A DNA stretch of 9,135 nucleotides from an uncultured Clostridia bacterium. Lineage in GTDB: Bacteria > Bacillota > Clostridia > Oscillospirales > Ruminococcaceae. A model generated the notes under the pieces. The model did not search any database, was not told the DNA's origin, and worked only from the letters and a program-made list of their open reading frames with translations. Both the position numbers and the translations under genes were made by a program. Position 1 is the first letter of the stretch; each line of letters opens with the position of its first letter. Shown piece by piece: positions 1-6,365 of the stretch. The stretch covers positions 1 to 9,135 of the forward strand of contig CAMEPN010000037.1 of assembly GCA_945931735.1 (NCBI GenBank), given 5' to 3'.

Positions 1-547
1 CGCACCATATACCCTTTATGGACTCGTCGGAGGAAACAAGGCGCTCTACCTCGTCCATGTCGGGGCCGTTTTCCTTGTATTCAATGTTTATCATCTCGAT
101 GCCGAGCGACTGGCAGATCGCAAAATGACGGTCGTAGCCGGGAACGGGGCAGAGGAACTTTACCTTATCGTACTTGCACCACGGCTTCTCGCTGCCGAGC
201 ACGCCGAGCTGAAGCGCGCGGATAATGGTATCATACATGAGCTGGAGGGACGAGTTTCCGCCGACGATAACGTTCTCGGGCTTGACGTCAAGAATATCCG
301 CGAGCAGAGCCTTCGCCTCGGGGATACCGTCGAGCAGACCGTAGTTTCGGCAGTCTGTTCCGCTTTCGGTCTTATATTCGCCGCCGAGGCAGGTCAGCAT
401 ATCCATCGTGAGGTCGAGCTGAGAGGGCGCGGGCTTTCCTCTGGACATATCCAGCTTAAGCCCCTTTGCCTTGTGTGCGCTGTATTCCTTTTCAAGCTCC
501 GCCTTTTCGGCGGCAAGCTGCTCCCTTGTCATCTGTGTATAAAGCAT
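1..547 (-). CDS. PLP-dependent aminotransferase, class I/II fold (aspartate aminotransferase-like), N-terminal part, cut by window edge
   Basis: The minus-strand frame from the ATG at 547 runs open to base 1, giving the first 182 residues of a longer protein (the family is usually around 430 residues). Visible signatures are LDMSRGKPAPSQLDL (about residues 32-46), the CRNYG segment (66-70), GGNSSLQLMYD (96-106) and CPVPGYDRHFAI (133-144). These match the aminotransferase group often annotated as aspartate aminotransferase-like (PF12897), which moves amino groups between amino acids and 2-oxo acids in the cytoplasm. The PLP-binding lysine would lie beyond the window edge, so catalytic competence cannot be checked and the substrate cannot be fixed. 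The start is supported by AAAGGA about 11 bases upstream and a promoter at 604-632. A nearby ATG at 555 is out of frame. The MATE gene lies upstream on the same strand, 200 bp away, so this gene is probably transcribed on its own. Confidence 0.88.
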   Translation of the reverse strand, partial: MLYTQMTREQLAAEKAELEKEYSAHKAKGLKLDMSRGKPAPSQLDLTMDMLTCLGGEYKTESGTDCRNYGLLDGIPEAKALLADILDVKPENVIVGGNSSLQLMYDTIIRALQLGVLGSEKPWCKYDKVKFLCPVPGYDRHFAICQSLGIEMINIEYKENGPDMDEVERLVSSDESIKGIWC

Positions 548-603
548 TGTTCCATAGTTCCTTTCCGTGATTGCGGTAAATTGCCCGCTGTCTTTCTTTT
601 AAC

Positions 604-632
604 ATTATAACATAGTGGATATTGTTTTGCAA
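604..632 (-). promoter_or_regulatory. Sigma-A-type promoter of the aminotransferase gene
   Basis: Read on the minus strand, TTGCAA (627-632) and TATAAT (604-609) are separated by 17 bp, and a TG one base before the -10 box makes it an extended -10 promoter. Transcription should start near 597, giving a leader of about 50 bases before the ATG at 547. The match to consensus is strong; activity is inferred. Confidence 0.8.
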
Positions 633-747
633 GTGCTTTTTCTGTTTCTTGCAGAATTTTAGCCATTTTCGGAAAAATGACAAATTACCTGCCGCCGCGC
701 GGGCTTTAATTGAGCATTTTACAGAGTTCGGAGAATATCGGGTGATG

Positions 748-2145
748 TCAGGCTGTGGTTTTCTTCCGTTTTTTTACTTCATCAAAATAGGCTGACTCCC
801 GTTTTTTCAGTTTTCTCCATACGATTATAAAGCATATTATATGCACCAGCAGCGTTACCGTCCACGTTATCGGATAGGAAATATAAACCGTGAAAACGCT
901 GTGATACTGCTCTGTTTGGAACACCGTCGCTATCCACAGTATTCTGAGTCCGCAGGCGCCCGCGAGGGAAACTATCATCGGCACGACCGAATACCCAAGC
1001 CCGCGCATCATTCCGACCATAACGTCCATTATCCCGCAGAGGAAATATGTTGTCGAGATAACGCTCATACGGGTCATTCCCGCGTCAATGGCGGCGGGGG
1101 TTTCCGTGTATATCCCGAGCAGCGGCCTGCCGAACATATACGCCGTCCAGCCGAGGATAAGCCCCGTTGCGACCACGCAGAGCTGCGCGCAGAACAGTAT
1201 TTTCGGTATCCTCTCGAACTTCCGTGCGCCGACGTGCTGACCGGTAAAGGAGATAGCCGCCTGGTAGAACGAGTTCATCGCCATGTAGATAAAGCCCTCT
1301 ATGTTAGCCGCAGCGGAGTTTCCCGCAACAACGATGTCGCCGAAAAGATTTATAGAGGACTGGATAACGACATTGGACAGCGCGAAAACCACCCCCTGAA
1401 AGCCTGCGGGCAGACCGACGCGGAGAATTTCGCCGAGATTTTTCCCATGGATACGCAGCTTTTTCGGCTCAAGGCGTATCCCGCCCTGCTCATGGATAAG
1501 GCAGAGAACGACCAGCGCCGCTGATACCGTTTCGGAAATAACGGTCGCGAGCGCAACGCCTGCCACGTCCATTTTGAGCAGAATAACGAAAACAAGGTTA
1601 AGCGCAACATTTATTATGCCCGCGATGATGAGAAAATAAAGCGGGCGTTTCGTATCGCCGACGGAGCGAAGCAGCGCCGCGCCGAAGTTGTACAGCATTA
1701 CCGAGGGCATTCCCGCGAAGTAGACCCTCAGATATGTCACCGCGAGCGGGAGCACGTTTTCGGGCGTCTGCATGAGGGTGAGGAGCTGCGGCGCGAAAAT
1801 AAGCCCGACCGCTGCGAGAAGCAGCCCGCTGAACAGGCTCATCAGCACCGCCGTATGCGTTACATTGGAGAGGTTTTCGCTGTCGCCTGCGCCGTGCGCC
1901 TTTGCCGCGACAACGTTCACGCCGACCGAAAGCCCGACGAAGAGATTCGTCAGCAGGTTTATCAGCGCGGTGTTGGAGCCGACCGCCGCAAGGGAGTTGT
2001 CCCCCGCGAAGCGACCGACGACGATTATATCCGCCGCGTTGAACAGGAGCTGGAGAATGCTCGAAGCCATCAGTGGCAGCGTGAACATCAGCAGCTTTTT
2101 CAATACCGAGCCGCTGCACATATCCATTTCATATTGTCTTGCCAA
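748..2145 (-). CDS. MATE family efflux transporter
   Basis: A complete 465-residue, highly hydrophobic protein of the multidrug and toxic compound extrusion family. MATE proteins are integral membrane antiporters that export cationic drugs, dyes or metabolites using a sodium or proton gradient. Its length and two-fold layout (about 12 membrane helices in two related halves) fit the family. The N-half carries the typical TLPLMASSILQLLFNAADII and VVGRFAG motifs (residues 22-48) and GLSVGVNVVAAKAHGAGD (71-88). The C-half repeats the pattern with GLPAGFQGVVFALSNVVIQS and a TGQHVGARK loop. It ends in a lysine-rich cytoplasmic tail. The start is best placed at TTG 2145, behind AAGGAAAG. An ATG at 2151 is out of frame, and the first in-frame ATG (residue 7) has a poorer ribosome site. 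It is divergent from the feo operon. The real substrate cannot be read from sequence. Confidence 0.93.
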   Translation of the reverse strand: MARQYEMDMCSGSVLKKLLMFTLPLMASSILQLLFNAADIIVVGRFAGDNSLAAVGSNTALINLLTNLFVGLSVGVNVVAAKAHGAGDSENLSNVTHTAVLMSLFSGLLLAAVGLIFAPQLLTLMQTPENVLPLAVTYLRVYFAGMPSVMLYNFGAALLRSVGDTKRPLYFLIIAGIINVALNLVFVILLKMDVAGVALATVISETVSAALVVLCLIHEQGGIRLEPKKLRIHGKNLGEILRVGLPAGFQGVVFALSNVVIQSSINLFGDIVVAGNSAAANIEGFIYMAMNSFYQAAISFTGQHVGARKFERIPKILFCAQLCVVATGLILGWTAYMFGRPLLGIYTETPAAIDAGMTRMSVISTTYFLCGIMDVMVGMMRGLGYSVVPMIVSLAGACGLRILWIATVFQTEQYHSVFTVYISYPITWTVTLLVHIICFIIVWRKLKKRESAYFDEVKKRKKTTA

Positions 2146-2178
2146 AAAACCATCTTCTTTCCTTGCACTCTACACAGA

Positions 2179-2207
2179 ATTATAGCATATTCCCACCTAA
2201 AAATCAA
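2179..2207 (-). promoter_or_regulatory. Sigma-A-type promoter of the MATE gene
   Basis: On the minus strand TTGATT (2202-2207) and TATAAT (2179-2184) are separated by 17 bp, with TG one base upstream of the -10 box. The predicted start near 2172 gives a leader of about 27 bases before the TTG start codon, long enough for the AAGGAAAG ribosome site. Confidence 0.8.
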
Positions 2208-2265
2208 GAAAAGCAAGCCGTTTCTGCGGGGAGTCGGGTTGTATATTATCACTAAAAAAACTAAA

Positions 2266-2285
2266 CAGTAAGGCTTACCTAACTG
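2266..2285 (+). promoter_or_regulatory. Distal DtxR/IdeR-like operator in the MATE-feoA intergenic region
   Basis: The 20-bp imperfect inverted repeat CAGTAAGGCTTACCTAACTG has arms matching at 7 of 10 positions and has the form GTAAG-N6-CTAAC. Its core TAAGGCTTACCTAA matches 12 of 14 bases of the right part of the DtxR/IdeR consensus (TTAGGCTAACCTAA). It lies about 50 bp upstream of the feoA -35 box and about 60 bp upstream of the MATE -35 box. A role in metal-dependent repression is inferred from similarity and from the iron-transport gene next to it. Confidence 0.6.
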
Positions 2286-2333
2286 CATTTTTGCCAAAAA
2301 TGGGTATCAAGCCGAAAAAGTCTGCCGGAGCTA

Positions 2334-2362
2334 TTGACAACAAAGAAAAAATGCGCTATCAT
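2334..2362 (+). promoter_or_regulatory. Sigma-A-type promoter of the feo operon
   Basis: A perfect -35 box TTGACA (2334-2339), a 17-bp spacer and a -10 box TATCAT (2357-2362, five of six consensus bases). The predicted start is near 2369, giving a leader of about 75 bases before feoA. The proximal operator-like repeat begins at this start point, as expected for a repressor that blocks polymerase. Confidence 0.8.
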
Positions 2363-2369
2363 ATATTGA

Positions 2370-2387
2370 TGTTAGAAGATACTAACT
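2370..2387 (+). promoter_or_regulatory. Proximal DtxR/IdeR/MntR-like operator at the feo transcription start
   Basis: GTTAG (2371-2375), six bases, then CTAAC (2382-2386) make an inverted repeat with the same half-sites and spacing as the one at 2266-2285. It begins just downstream of the feo -10 box, a classic repressor position. A second inverted repeat, TAGAAGA (2373-2379) with TCTTCTA (2388-2394), overlaps it and could form a 7-bp hairpin at the 5' end of the mRNA. Repressor identity is inferred; no regulator gene is present in the window. Confidence 0.6.
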
Positions 2388-2443
2388 TCTTCTATCGTCA
2401 TATTTTACTGCCGAAAGGCTTAATATATAAGGAGGGGACAGAA

Positions 2444-2656
2444 ATGATGCCTCTTACTATGGCGGAAACGAGCGAGCAGCTCATGATAAAGAAAATAGGC
2501 GGCAAGCCGGAAACGCGCCAGTTTCTGGAGAACCTCGGATTTATCGTCGGAGGGGAGATAATGATAATCAGCAGGCTTGGCGGAAATGTTATCGTCAGCG
2601 TCAAGGACTCCCGCGTTGCCGTTTCAAAGGAAATGGCGCAGAAAATAATGGTGTGA
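2444..2656 (+). CDS. feoA: FeoA family ferrous iron transport protein
   Basis: A 70-residue cytoplasmic protein with the SH3-like FeoA fold. The pattern MPLTMAETSEQLMIKKIGG, then RQFLENLGFIVGGEIMIISR, then a glycine turn and a VIVSVKDSRVAVSKEMAQKI strand region is typical. FeoA works with FeoB, probably by contacting its G-domain or membrane part to tune ferrous iron uptake; the exact mechanism is not settled in the literature. The start is ATG 2444 because AAGGAGGGG ends seven bases upstream. The frame stays open back to 2291, but that extension has no ribosome site and begins upstream of the predicted promoter. An ATG directly follows at 2447, so the protein could lose one residue. It is the first gene of the operon; feoB follows after 121 bp. 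Confidence 0.93.
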   Translation: MMPLTMAETSEQLMIKKIGGKPETRQFLENLGFIVGGEIMIISRLGGNVIVSVKDSRVAVSKEMAQKIMV

Positions 2657-2678
2657 CCGTTATCGCTGCGGTAATTTT

Positions 2679-2705
2679 GGGCTGAATCTTAAGCAAATTC
2701 AGCCT
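2679..2705 (+). other. Hairpin between feoA and feoB
   Basis: GGCTGAAT (2680-2687) and ATTCAGCC (2697-2704) form a perfect 8-bp stem with a 9-base loop; a G-T wobble can extend it by one pair. No run of T follows on either strand, so it is not a standard terminator. It could act as an RNA processing or stability element setting the feoA:feoB ratio. This is inference. Confidence 0.55.
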
Positions 2706-2777
2706 GTAAAAAGATGTCGGCGGGGAACGCTTTGTGCAGAAGTTAGTCGCCGTTAATCGAGAGGAGATCGAGCAAAA

Positions 2778-5303
2778 ATGGATATAAAAATAGCGCTGGC
2801 GGGCAATCCTAACTGCGGAAAGACCACGCTGTTCAACGCGCTGACAGGCTCCGCGCAGTATGTCGGAAACTGGCCAGGGGTAACTGTCGAGAAAAAGGAG
2901 GGCAGGCTCAAGGGCAGCAAGGACGTTATCATAACCGACCTTCCGGGCACATATTCGCTCTCGCCCTACACCCTTGAGGAGGTCGTTGCGAGAAATTACC
3001 TCATAAACGAAAGACCCGACGCGATACTTAACATAATCGACGGCACCAACCTTGAGCGCAACCTTTATCTCACCACGCAGCTCACCGAGCTTGGCATTCC
3101 GCTCGTCGCTGCGATAAACATGATGGACGTCGTTGAGAAAAACGGCGACAGTATAAATTTCGAGCAGCTTTCAAAGGAGCTTGGCTGCGAGGTCTGCGAG
3201 ATATCCGCGCTCAAGGGCAAGGGCATAACGGAGGCGGCGGAAAGGGCGGTCGCTGTCGCAAAATCGGGCAAGAAAGCTGTCCCGCGGCATATGTTCTCGG
3301 GCTGCGTAGAGCACGCCGTCGCGCATATCGAGGAAGCGTTTCTGCACAATATGCCCGAGGAGCAGCAGAGGTGGTACGCTATAAAGATATTCGAGCGCGA
3401 CGAAAAGGTGCTTGAAACGCTGAATATCCCCGCGGAAACCATGGAGCACATCGAAAAGGACATCAAGTCCGCCGAAGCGGAGATGGAGGACAACTCCGAG
3501 AGCATAATCACCAACGAGCGCTATCTTTACATAGGCTCCATAATCAAGGACTGCCTTAAGAAAAAGAACAGGGGCAAATTTACCGTTTCGGACAAGATAG
3601 ACAGGATAGTCACCAACCGCTGGCTCAGCATACCGATCTTCGCGGTGATAATGTTTCTGGTGTATTATGTTTCGATGGTGACGGTAGGCTCTGCGGCTAC
3701 CGAATGGGCGAACGACGGGCTGTTCGGCGAGGGGTGGTATCTCCTCGGGATAGGCAGAGGGGCTTATGAAGAAGCGGCGGGGGAGTACGGCGACGCAATG
3801 AACGCTCTGGAGGCGTTCGGAATGGCGCCCGATACCGAAGCGGCGGATTTCGACGAAAAGGCGGCTCTTGCGGACATTTCGGCGTACACTGCGTCCGATT
3901 ATCGCGCGCAGGTAACTGTTGTGAACGAGGAGGATCTTTCGGAGTCGGAGCTTACCGCGTATTATTCAGAGATACCCAAAAATGCTGATAAAGAGCTGAC
4001 CGTCGGAATGACCTACGTTGACGCCGTTTCCTATTTCGGGGAGAACGGCTTTGACGAGCCTGACCCTGCCGATTACGGGCCGTGGGTGCCGGGCGTTCCC
4101 GTGCTGGTCGAACAGGGACTGGACGCGCTGAACTGCGTCGACTGGCTGAAGCGGCTCATTGTCGACGGGATAGTGAGCGGCGTGGGCGGTGTTCTCGGGT
4201 TCGTTCCGCAGCTTTTGGTGCTTTTCTTCTTTCTGTCATTTTTGGAGCTTTGCGGCTATATGTCCCGCGTTGCGTTCGTGCTTGACCGCATATTCCGCAA
4301 ATTCGGGCTATCGGGAAAGTCCTTTATCCCTATACTTATCGGCACGGGCTGCGGCGTTCCCGGGATAATGGCTTCGCGAACGATAGAAAATCAGCGCGAC
4401 CGCCGCATAACTATCATGACTACGACATTTATACCCTGCGGCGCAAAGGTGCCGTTTATCGCGATGATAGCGGGAGCGCTTTTCGGCGGCTCTCCGTGGG
4501 TATCGACGGGCGCTTATTTCATCGGTATCGCGGCGATAATTATTTCGGGAATTATCCTTAAGAAAACTAAGATGTTCGCGGGAAACCCCGCTCCGTTTGT
4601 TATGGAGCTTCCCGCGTACCATATCCCCGCGGCGTCAAGCGTTCTGCGCGCAATGTGGGAGCGCGGCTGGGAGTTCATCAAGAAAGCGGGCACGATAATC
4701 CTGCTGTTTACCGTGATAGTTTGGTTCGCTTCCTACTGCGGATTTGTCGACGGCAGATTTCAGATGCTCACCGCCGACCAAATGGAGTTTTCGTTCCTTG
4801 CGGCGATCGGGAACGTTATCAGCCCGATTTTCGCTCCGCTCGGCTGGGGCAGCTGGCAGGCGACGGTCGCGACGCTTACGGGGCTAGTCGCAAAGGAGAA
4901 CATTGTCGGAACGCTTGGAGTTCTGTACGGCGGCGGGGATATATCCGTCTATGCGGCGCTCGCTCAGGCGTTCACGCCTGTAAGCGGAATGTCGTTCCTT
5001 ATTTTCAATCTGCTGTGCGCTCCCTGCGTTGCGGCTATGGGCGCGATAAAGCGCGAGATGAACAGCACAAAGTGGTTTTGGATAGCGATAGGGTATGAAT
5101 GCGGCTTTGCGTATGTTATCTCGCTTATCGTGAACCAGCTCGGCAATCTGTTCACGGGCAGGCTCATGACAGCAGGCGCGGGCGGCGTTGTGAATATTGT
5201 CAGCCTTGTATTCGCGGTCGTATTCCTTATCGGTCTTATTTATCTCCTGTTCAGACCGCACAAGGAGCCGTCGCTTGCCGATGAAGAGGTAGATAACTTA
5301 TAA
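2778..5303 (+). CDS. feoB: FeoB ferrous iron transporter with G-protein domain and an extra extracellular insertion
   Basis: An 841-residue inner-membrane protein that imports Fe2+. The N-terminal G domain shows G1 GNPNCGKT (9-16), the WPGVTVEKKEG switch region (32-42), G3 DLPG (54-57), G4 NMMD (114-117) and G5 SALKG (143-147). The helical regulatory domain covers about 165-265. Membrane segments begin at about 282 (RWLSIPIFAVIMFLVYYVSM). The core permease follows with GFVPQLLVLFFFLSFLE (474-490), the conserved GTGCGVPGIMASR (522-534) and FIPCGAKVPF (551-560); C525 and C554 are conserved-type cysteines in the transport path. A highly acidic, cysteine-free stretch at about 320-437 sits after the first membrane helix and makes the protein longer than the roughly 700-770 residues of many FeoBs. 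The ATG at 2778 follows GAGGAG by 11 bases. It lies 51 bp upstream of the Cys-rich partner gene. Confidence 0.97.
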   Translation: MDIKIALAGNPNCGKTTLFNALTGSAQYVGNWPGVTVEKKEGRLKGSKDVIITDLPGTYSLSPYTLEEVVARNYLINERPDAILNIIDGTNLERNLYLTTQLTELGIPLVAAINMMDVVEKNGDSINFEQLSKELGCEVCEISALKGKGITEAAERAVAVAKSGKKAVPRHMFSGCVEHAVAHIEEAFLHNMPEEQQRWYAIKIFERDEKVLETLNIPAETMEHIEKDIKSAEAEMEDNSESIITNERYLYIGSIIKDCLKKKNRGKFTVSDKIDRIVTNRWLSIPIFAVIMFLVYYVSMVTVGSAATEWANDGLFGEGWYLLGIGRGAYEEAAGEYGDAMNALEAFGMAPDTEAADFDEKAALADISAYTASDYRAQVTVVNEEDLSESELTAYYSEIPKNADKELTVGMTYVDAVSYFGENGFDEPDPADYGPWVPGVPVLVEQGLDALNCVDWLKRLIVDGIVSGVGGVLGFVPQLLVLFFFLSFLELCGYMSRVAFVLDRIFRKFGLSGKSFIPILIGTGCGVPGIMASRTIENQRDRRITIMTTTFIPCGAKVPFIAMIAGALFGGSPWVSTGAYFIGIAAIIISGIILKKTKMFAGNPAPFVMELPAYHIPAASSVLRAMWERGWEFIKKAGTIILLFTVIVWFASYCGFVDGRFQMLTADQMEFSFLAAIGNVISPIFAPLGWGSWQATVATLTGLVAKENIVGTLGVLYGGGDISVYAALAQAFTPVSGMSFLIFNLLCAPCVAAMGAIKREMNSTKWFWIAIGYECGFAYVISLIVNQLGNLFTGRLMTAGAGGVVNIVSLVFAVVFLIGLIYLLFRPHKEPSLADEEVDNL

Positions 5304-5354
5304 TTCGGGTCGGTTTTCGGATATACGGAGAGCGCATTTTCGGAGGTGTTTCGG

Positions 5355-5570
5355 GTGTTGGATTTTCTTGCTTGTAATTACGGCTCGATAATCGTCGGGG
5401 CAGTTCTGCTCGGCGTTATCGCGCTCATTATCCGCAAAATTGTTAAGGACAAGCGCGCCGGAAAATGCTCCTGCGGAAGCTGTTCCTCCTGCGGGGGCGG
5501 CTGTTCCGCCTGCGGGCGCTGCGGCGCGGAGGCTGCTCAAAAAACGAAAGCCTCGGATAAGAGAGCATAA
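5355..5570 (+). CDS. FeoB-associated Cys-rich membrane protein
   Basis: A 71-residue protein: a short N-terminus with one cysteine, one membrane helix (about residues 11-29, SIIVGAVLLGVIALIIRKI), a basic stretch VKDKRAGK, then seven cysteines packed in CSCGSCSSCGGGCSACGRC, and a polar tail. This is the layout of the FeoB-associated Cys-rich family (PF12669), found next to feoB in Firmicutes. Its role is not well established; the cysteine cluster suggests iron binding or hand-over at the cytoplasmic mouth of FeoB. By the positive-inside rule the cluster should be cytoplasmic. I chose GTG 5355 because GGAGG (5342-5346) lies eight bases upstream. The GTG at 5346 overlaps that site and is unlikely, while TTG 5358 is possible. 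It is the last gene of the feo operon. Confidence 0.88.
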   Translation: MLDFLACNYGSIIVGAVLLGVIALIIRKIVKDKRAGKCSCGSCSSCGGGCSACGRCGAEAAQKTKASDKRA

Positions 5571-5573
5571 AAT

Positions 5574-5604
5574 AAACGGCGCTTCGGTTGACGGAGCGCC
5601 GTTT
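5574..5604. terminator. Bidirectional hairpin terminator between the feo operon and the receiver gene
   Basis: AAACGGCGCTTC (5574-5585) pairs with GGAGCGCCGTTT (5593-5604) over 12 bp (one G-T pair) around a 7-base loop. It starts four bases after the stop codon of the Cys-rich gene. T-rich sequence follows on both sides (TTTATATT on plus, TTTATTTTATG on minus), and it lies between two converging genes, so it can stop both transcripts. Confidence 0.85.
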
Positions 5605-5634
5605 CGGTTTATATTAAGGGATATATTTCCTGCA

Positions 5635-6081
5635 TTACTTACTGTTCTGCTGCTCGAGTATTTTGCTCTGGGCGCTGACAACGGAGCGGAGATGTCTGCG
5701 CTGGTTATAAAGCTCGATTATGTTGTCTATGCGACGTCTTACAAAGCGGATATTGAACGGCTTTGCGATAACGTCCGCCGCGCCGAGGTCATATGCGCGG
5801 GAGAGCGACTTGTCGGAGGTGTCCGCGCTGATTATGAAAACGGGGATATCGTCTATGTATCCGTTCTTTACGAGATATTCAAGAACGCCGAAGCCGTCCA
5901 TGACAGGCATCATGATATCCAGCAGGACAGCGCACAGCTCGTCCTTGTGGCGCTCAAACTCTTCTATTGCGCGCTGACCGTTTTCCGCTTCGATAACGCT
6001 GCGGTCGTTAAAGGTGTCGCAGAGCATAAGGCGATTGAACTCGAAATCATCGACAATAAGCAGTGTATTTCTGTCTGCCAT
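5635..6081 (-). CDS. Single-domain response regulator (CheY-like receiver)
   Basis: A 148-residue cytoplasmic protein consisting of one receiver domain. Residues for phosphorylation are complete: acidic pair D11/D12, phospho-acceptor D55 in LLDIMMPVMDG (53-63), S85 in IISA, and K107 in AKPF. The domain ends near 123. A helical, basic tail (RRRIDNIIELYNQRRHLRSV and onward) runs to residue 148. Similar tails in Clostridia usually link a receiver to an output domain such as GGDEF, HD-GYP or a kinase, but here the frame simply stops, with no DNA-binding or enzymatic domain. It may act by protein-protein contact, as CheY and Spo0F do. AGGGGG (6089-6094) precedes the ATG by seven bases. No histidine kinase is adjacent, so its partner is unknown. 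It converges with the feo operon. Confidence 0.9.
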   Translation of the reverse strand: MADRNTLLIVDDFEFNRLMLCDTFNDRSVIEAENGQRAIEEFERHKDELCAVLLDIMMPVMDGFGVLEYLVKNGYIDDIPVFIISADTSDKSLSRAYDLGAADVIAKPFNIRFVRRRIDNIIELYNQRRHLRSVVSAQSKILEQQNSK

Positions 6082-6110
6082 AAAATATCCCCCTAGATCC
6101 TTTTTTATTA

Positions 6111-6139
6111 ATTATATAATATTTCCGCCGAAATGTCAA
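6111..6139 (-). promoter_or_regulatory. Consensus sigma-A promoter of the receiver gene
   Basis: On the minus strand TTGACA (6134-6139) and TATAAT (6111-6116) are perfect consensus boxes separated by 17 bp. The start near 6104 gives a leader of about 23 bases carrying an AGGGGG ribosome site. The spacer holds TTTC-CGCC-GAAA symmetry that could be bound by a regulator, but this is weak. Confidence 0.88.
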
Positions 6140-6166
6140 GTTTTTCATTTACACGTCCTATGAAAA

Positions 6167-6182
6167 AAATAAGGGCTTATTT
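6167..6182. repeat. 16-bp inverted repeat between the divergent receiver and dockerin genes
   Basis: AAATAAG and CTTATTT are perfect 7-bp arms around a 2-bp centre. It lies about 28 bp upstream of the receiver -35 box and about 60 bp upstream of the dockerin gene's -35 box. It could be a binding site for a dimeric regulator, though AT-rich palindromes of this length also arise by chance. The rest of 6140-6244 shows nothing else I can name. Confidence 0.4.
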
Positions 6183-6244
6183 GCGTATTTTATTATGCAC
6201 CATGACAGCGGATATCGGTTTTTAGCCAAAATTTGAAAAAGCTA

Positions 6245-6273
6245 TTGCCAAAAACGAAAAAGTATGCTATACT
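6245..6273 (+). promoter_or_regulatory. Sigma-A-type promoter of the dockerin-protein gene
   Basis: TTGCCA (6245-6250) and TATACT (6268-6273) are separated by 17 bp, with TG one base before the -10 box. The predicted start near 6280 gives a leader of about 108 bases before the ATG at 6389. This promoter also argues against translation from the in-frame upstream codon at 6233. Confidence 0.78.
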
Positions 6274-6332
6274 AAAATTGTATAATTATATGCAGCGGAG
6301 CATTCTGCCTGCTGCAAGCCGAAATGAAAAAT

Positions 6333-6365
6333 CTGCCGCCGATCCCGGGGAGCTTCGCGCGGCAG
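6333..6365 (+). promoter_or_regulatory. GC-rich hairpin in the 5' leader of the dockerin-protein mRNA
   Basis: CTGCCGC (6333-6339) pairs with GCGGCAG (6359-6365) over 7 bp, enclosing a 19-base GC-rich loop, and ends about eight bases before the AAAGGA ribosome site (6373-6378). It could stabilise the mRNA or affect translation. I could not match the leader to a known riboswitch class. Confidence 0.45.

Noticed and set aside
125..610. Plus-strand open frame of 161 codons
   Set aside because: It is antisense to the aminotransferase, whose protein shows clear family motifs; this frame has no recognisable motif or ribosome site.
664..679. CATTTT/AAAATG inverted repeat as a terminator of the MATE gene
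   Set aside because: The stem is only 6 bp, mostly A-T, and no T run follows on the minus strand. No convincing terminator was found in 633-747.
841..1524. Plus-strand open frame of 227 codons opposite the MATE gene
   Set aside because: The translation is rich in H, R and Y with no family features, and the opposite strand encodes a full MATE protein. High GC in the coding strand explains it.
2291..2443. N-terminal extension of FeoA from ATG 2291
   Set aside because: It starts upstream of the predicted promoter, has no ribosome site, and FeoA homology begins right after the strong AAGGAGGGG at 2429-2437.
4082..4622. Alternative frames inside feoB
   Set aside because: The feoB frame is continuous and conserved through this region; the other frames are shadows.
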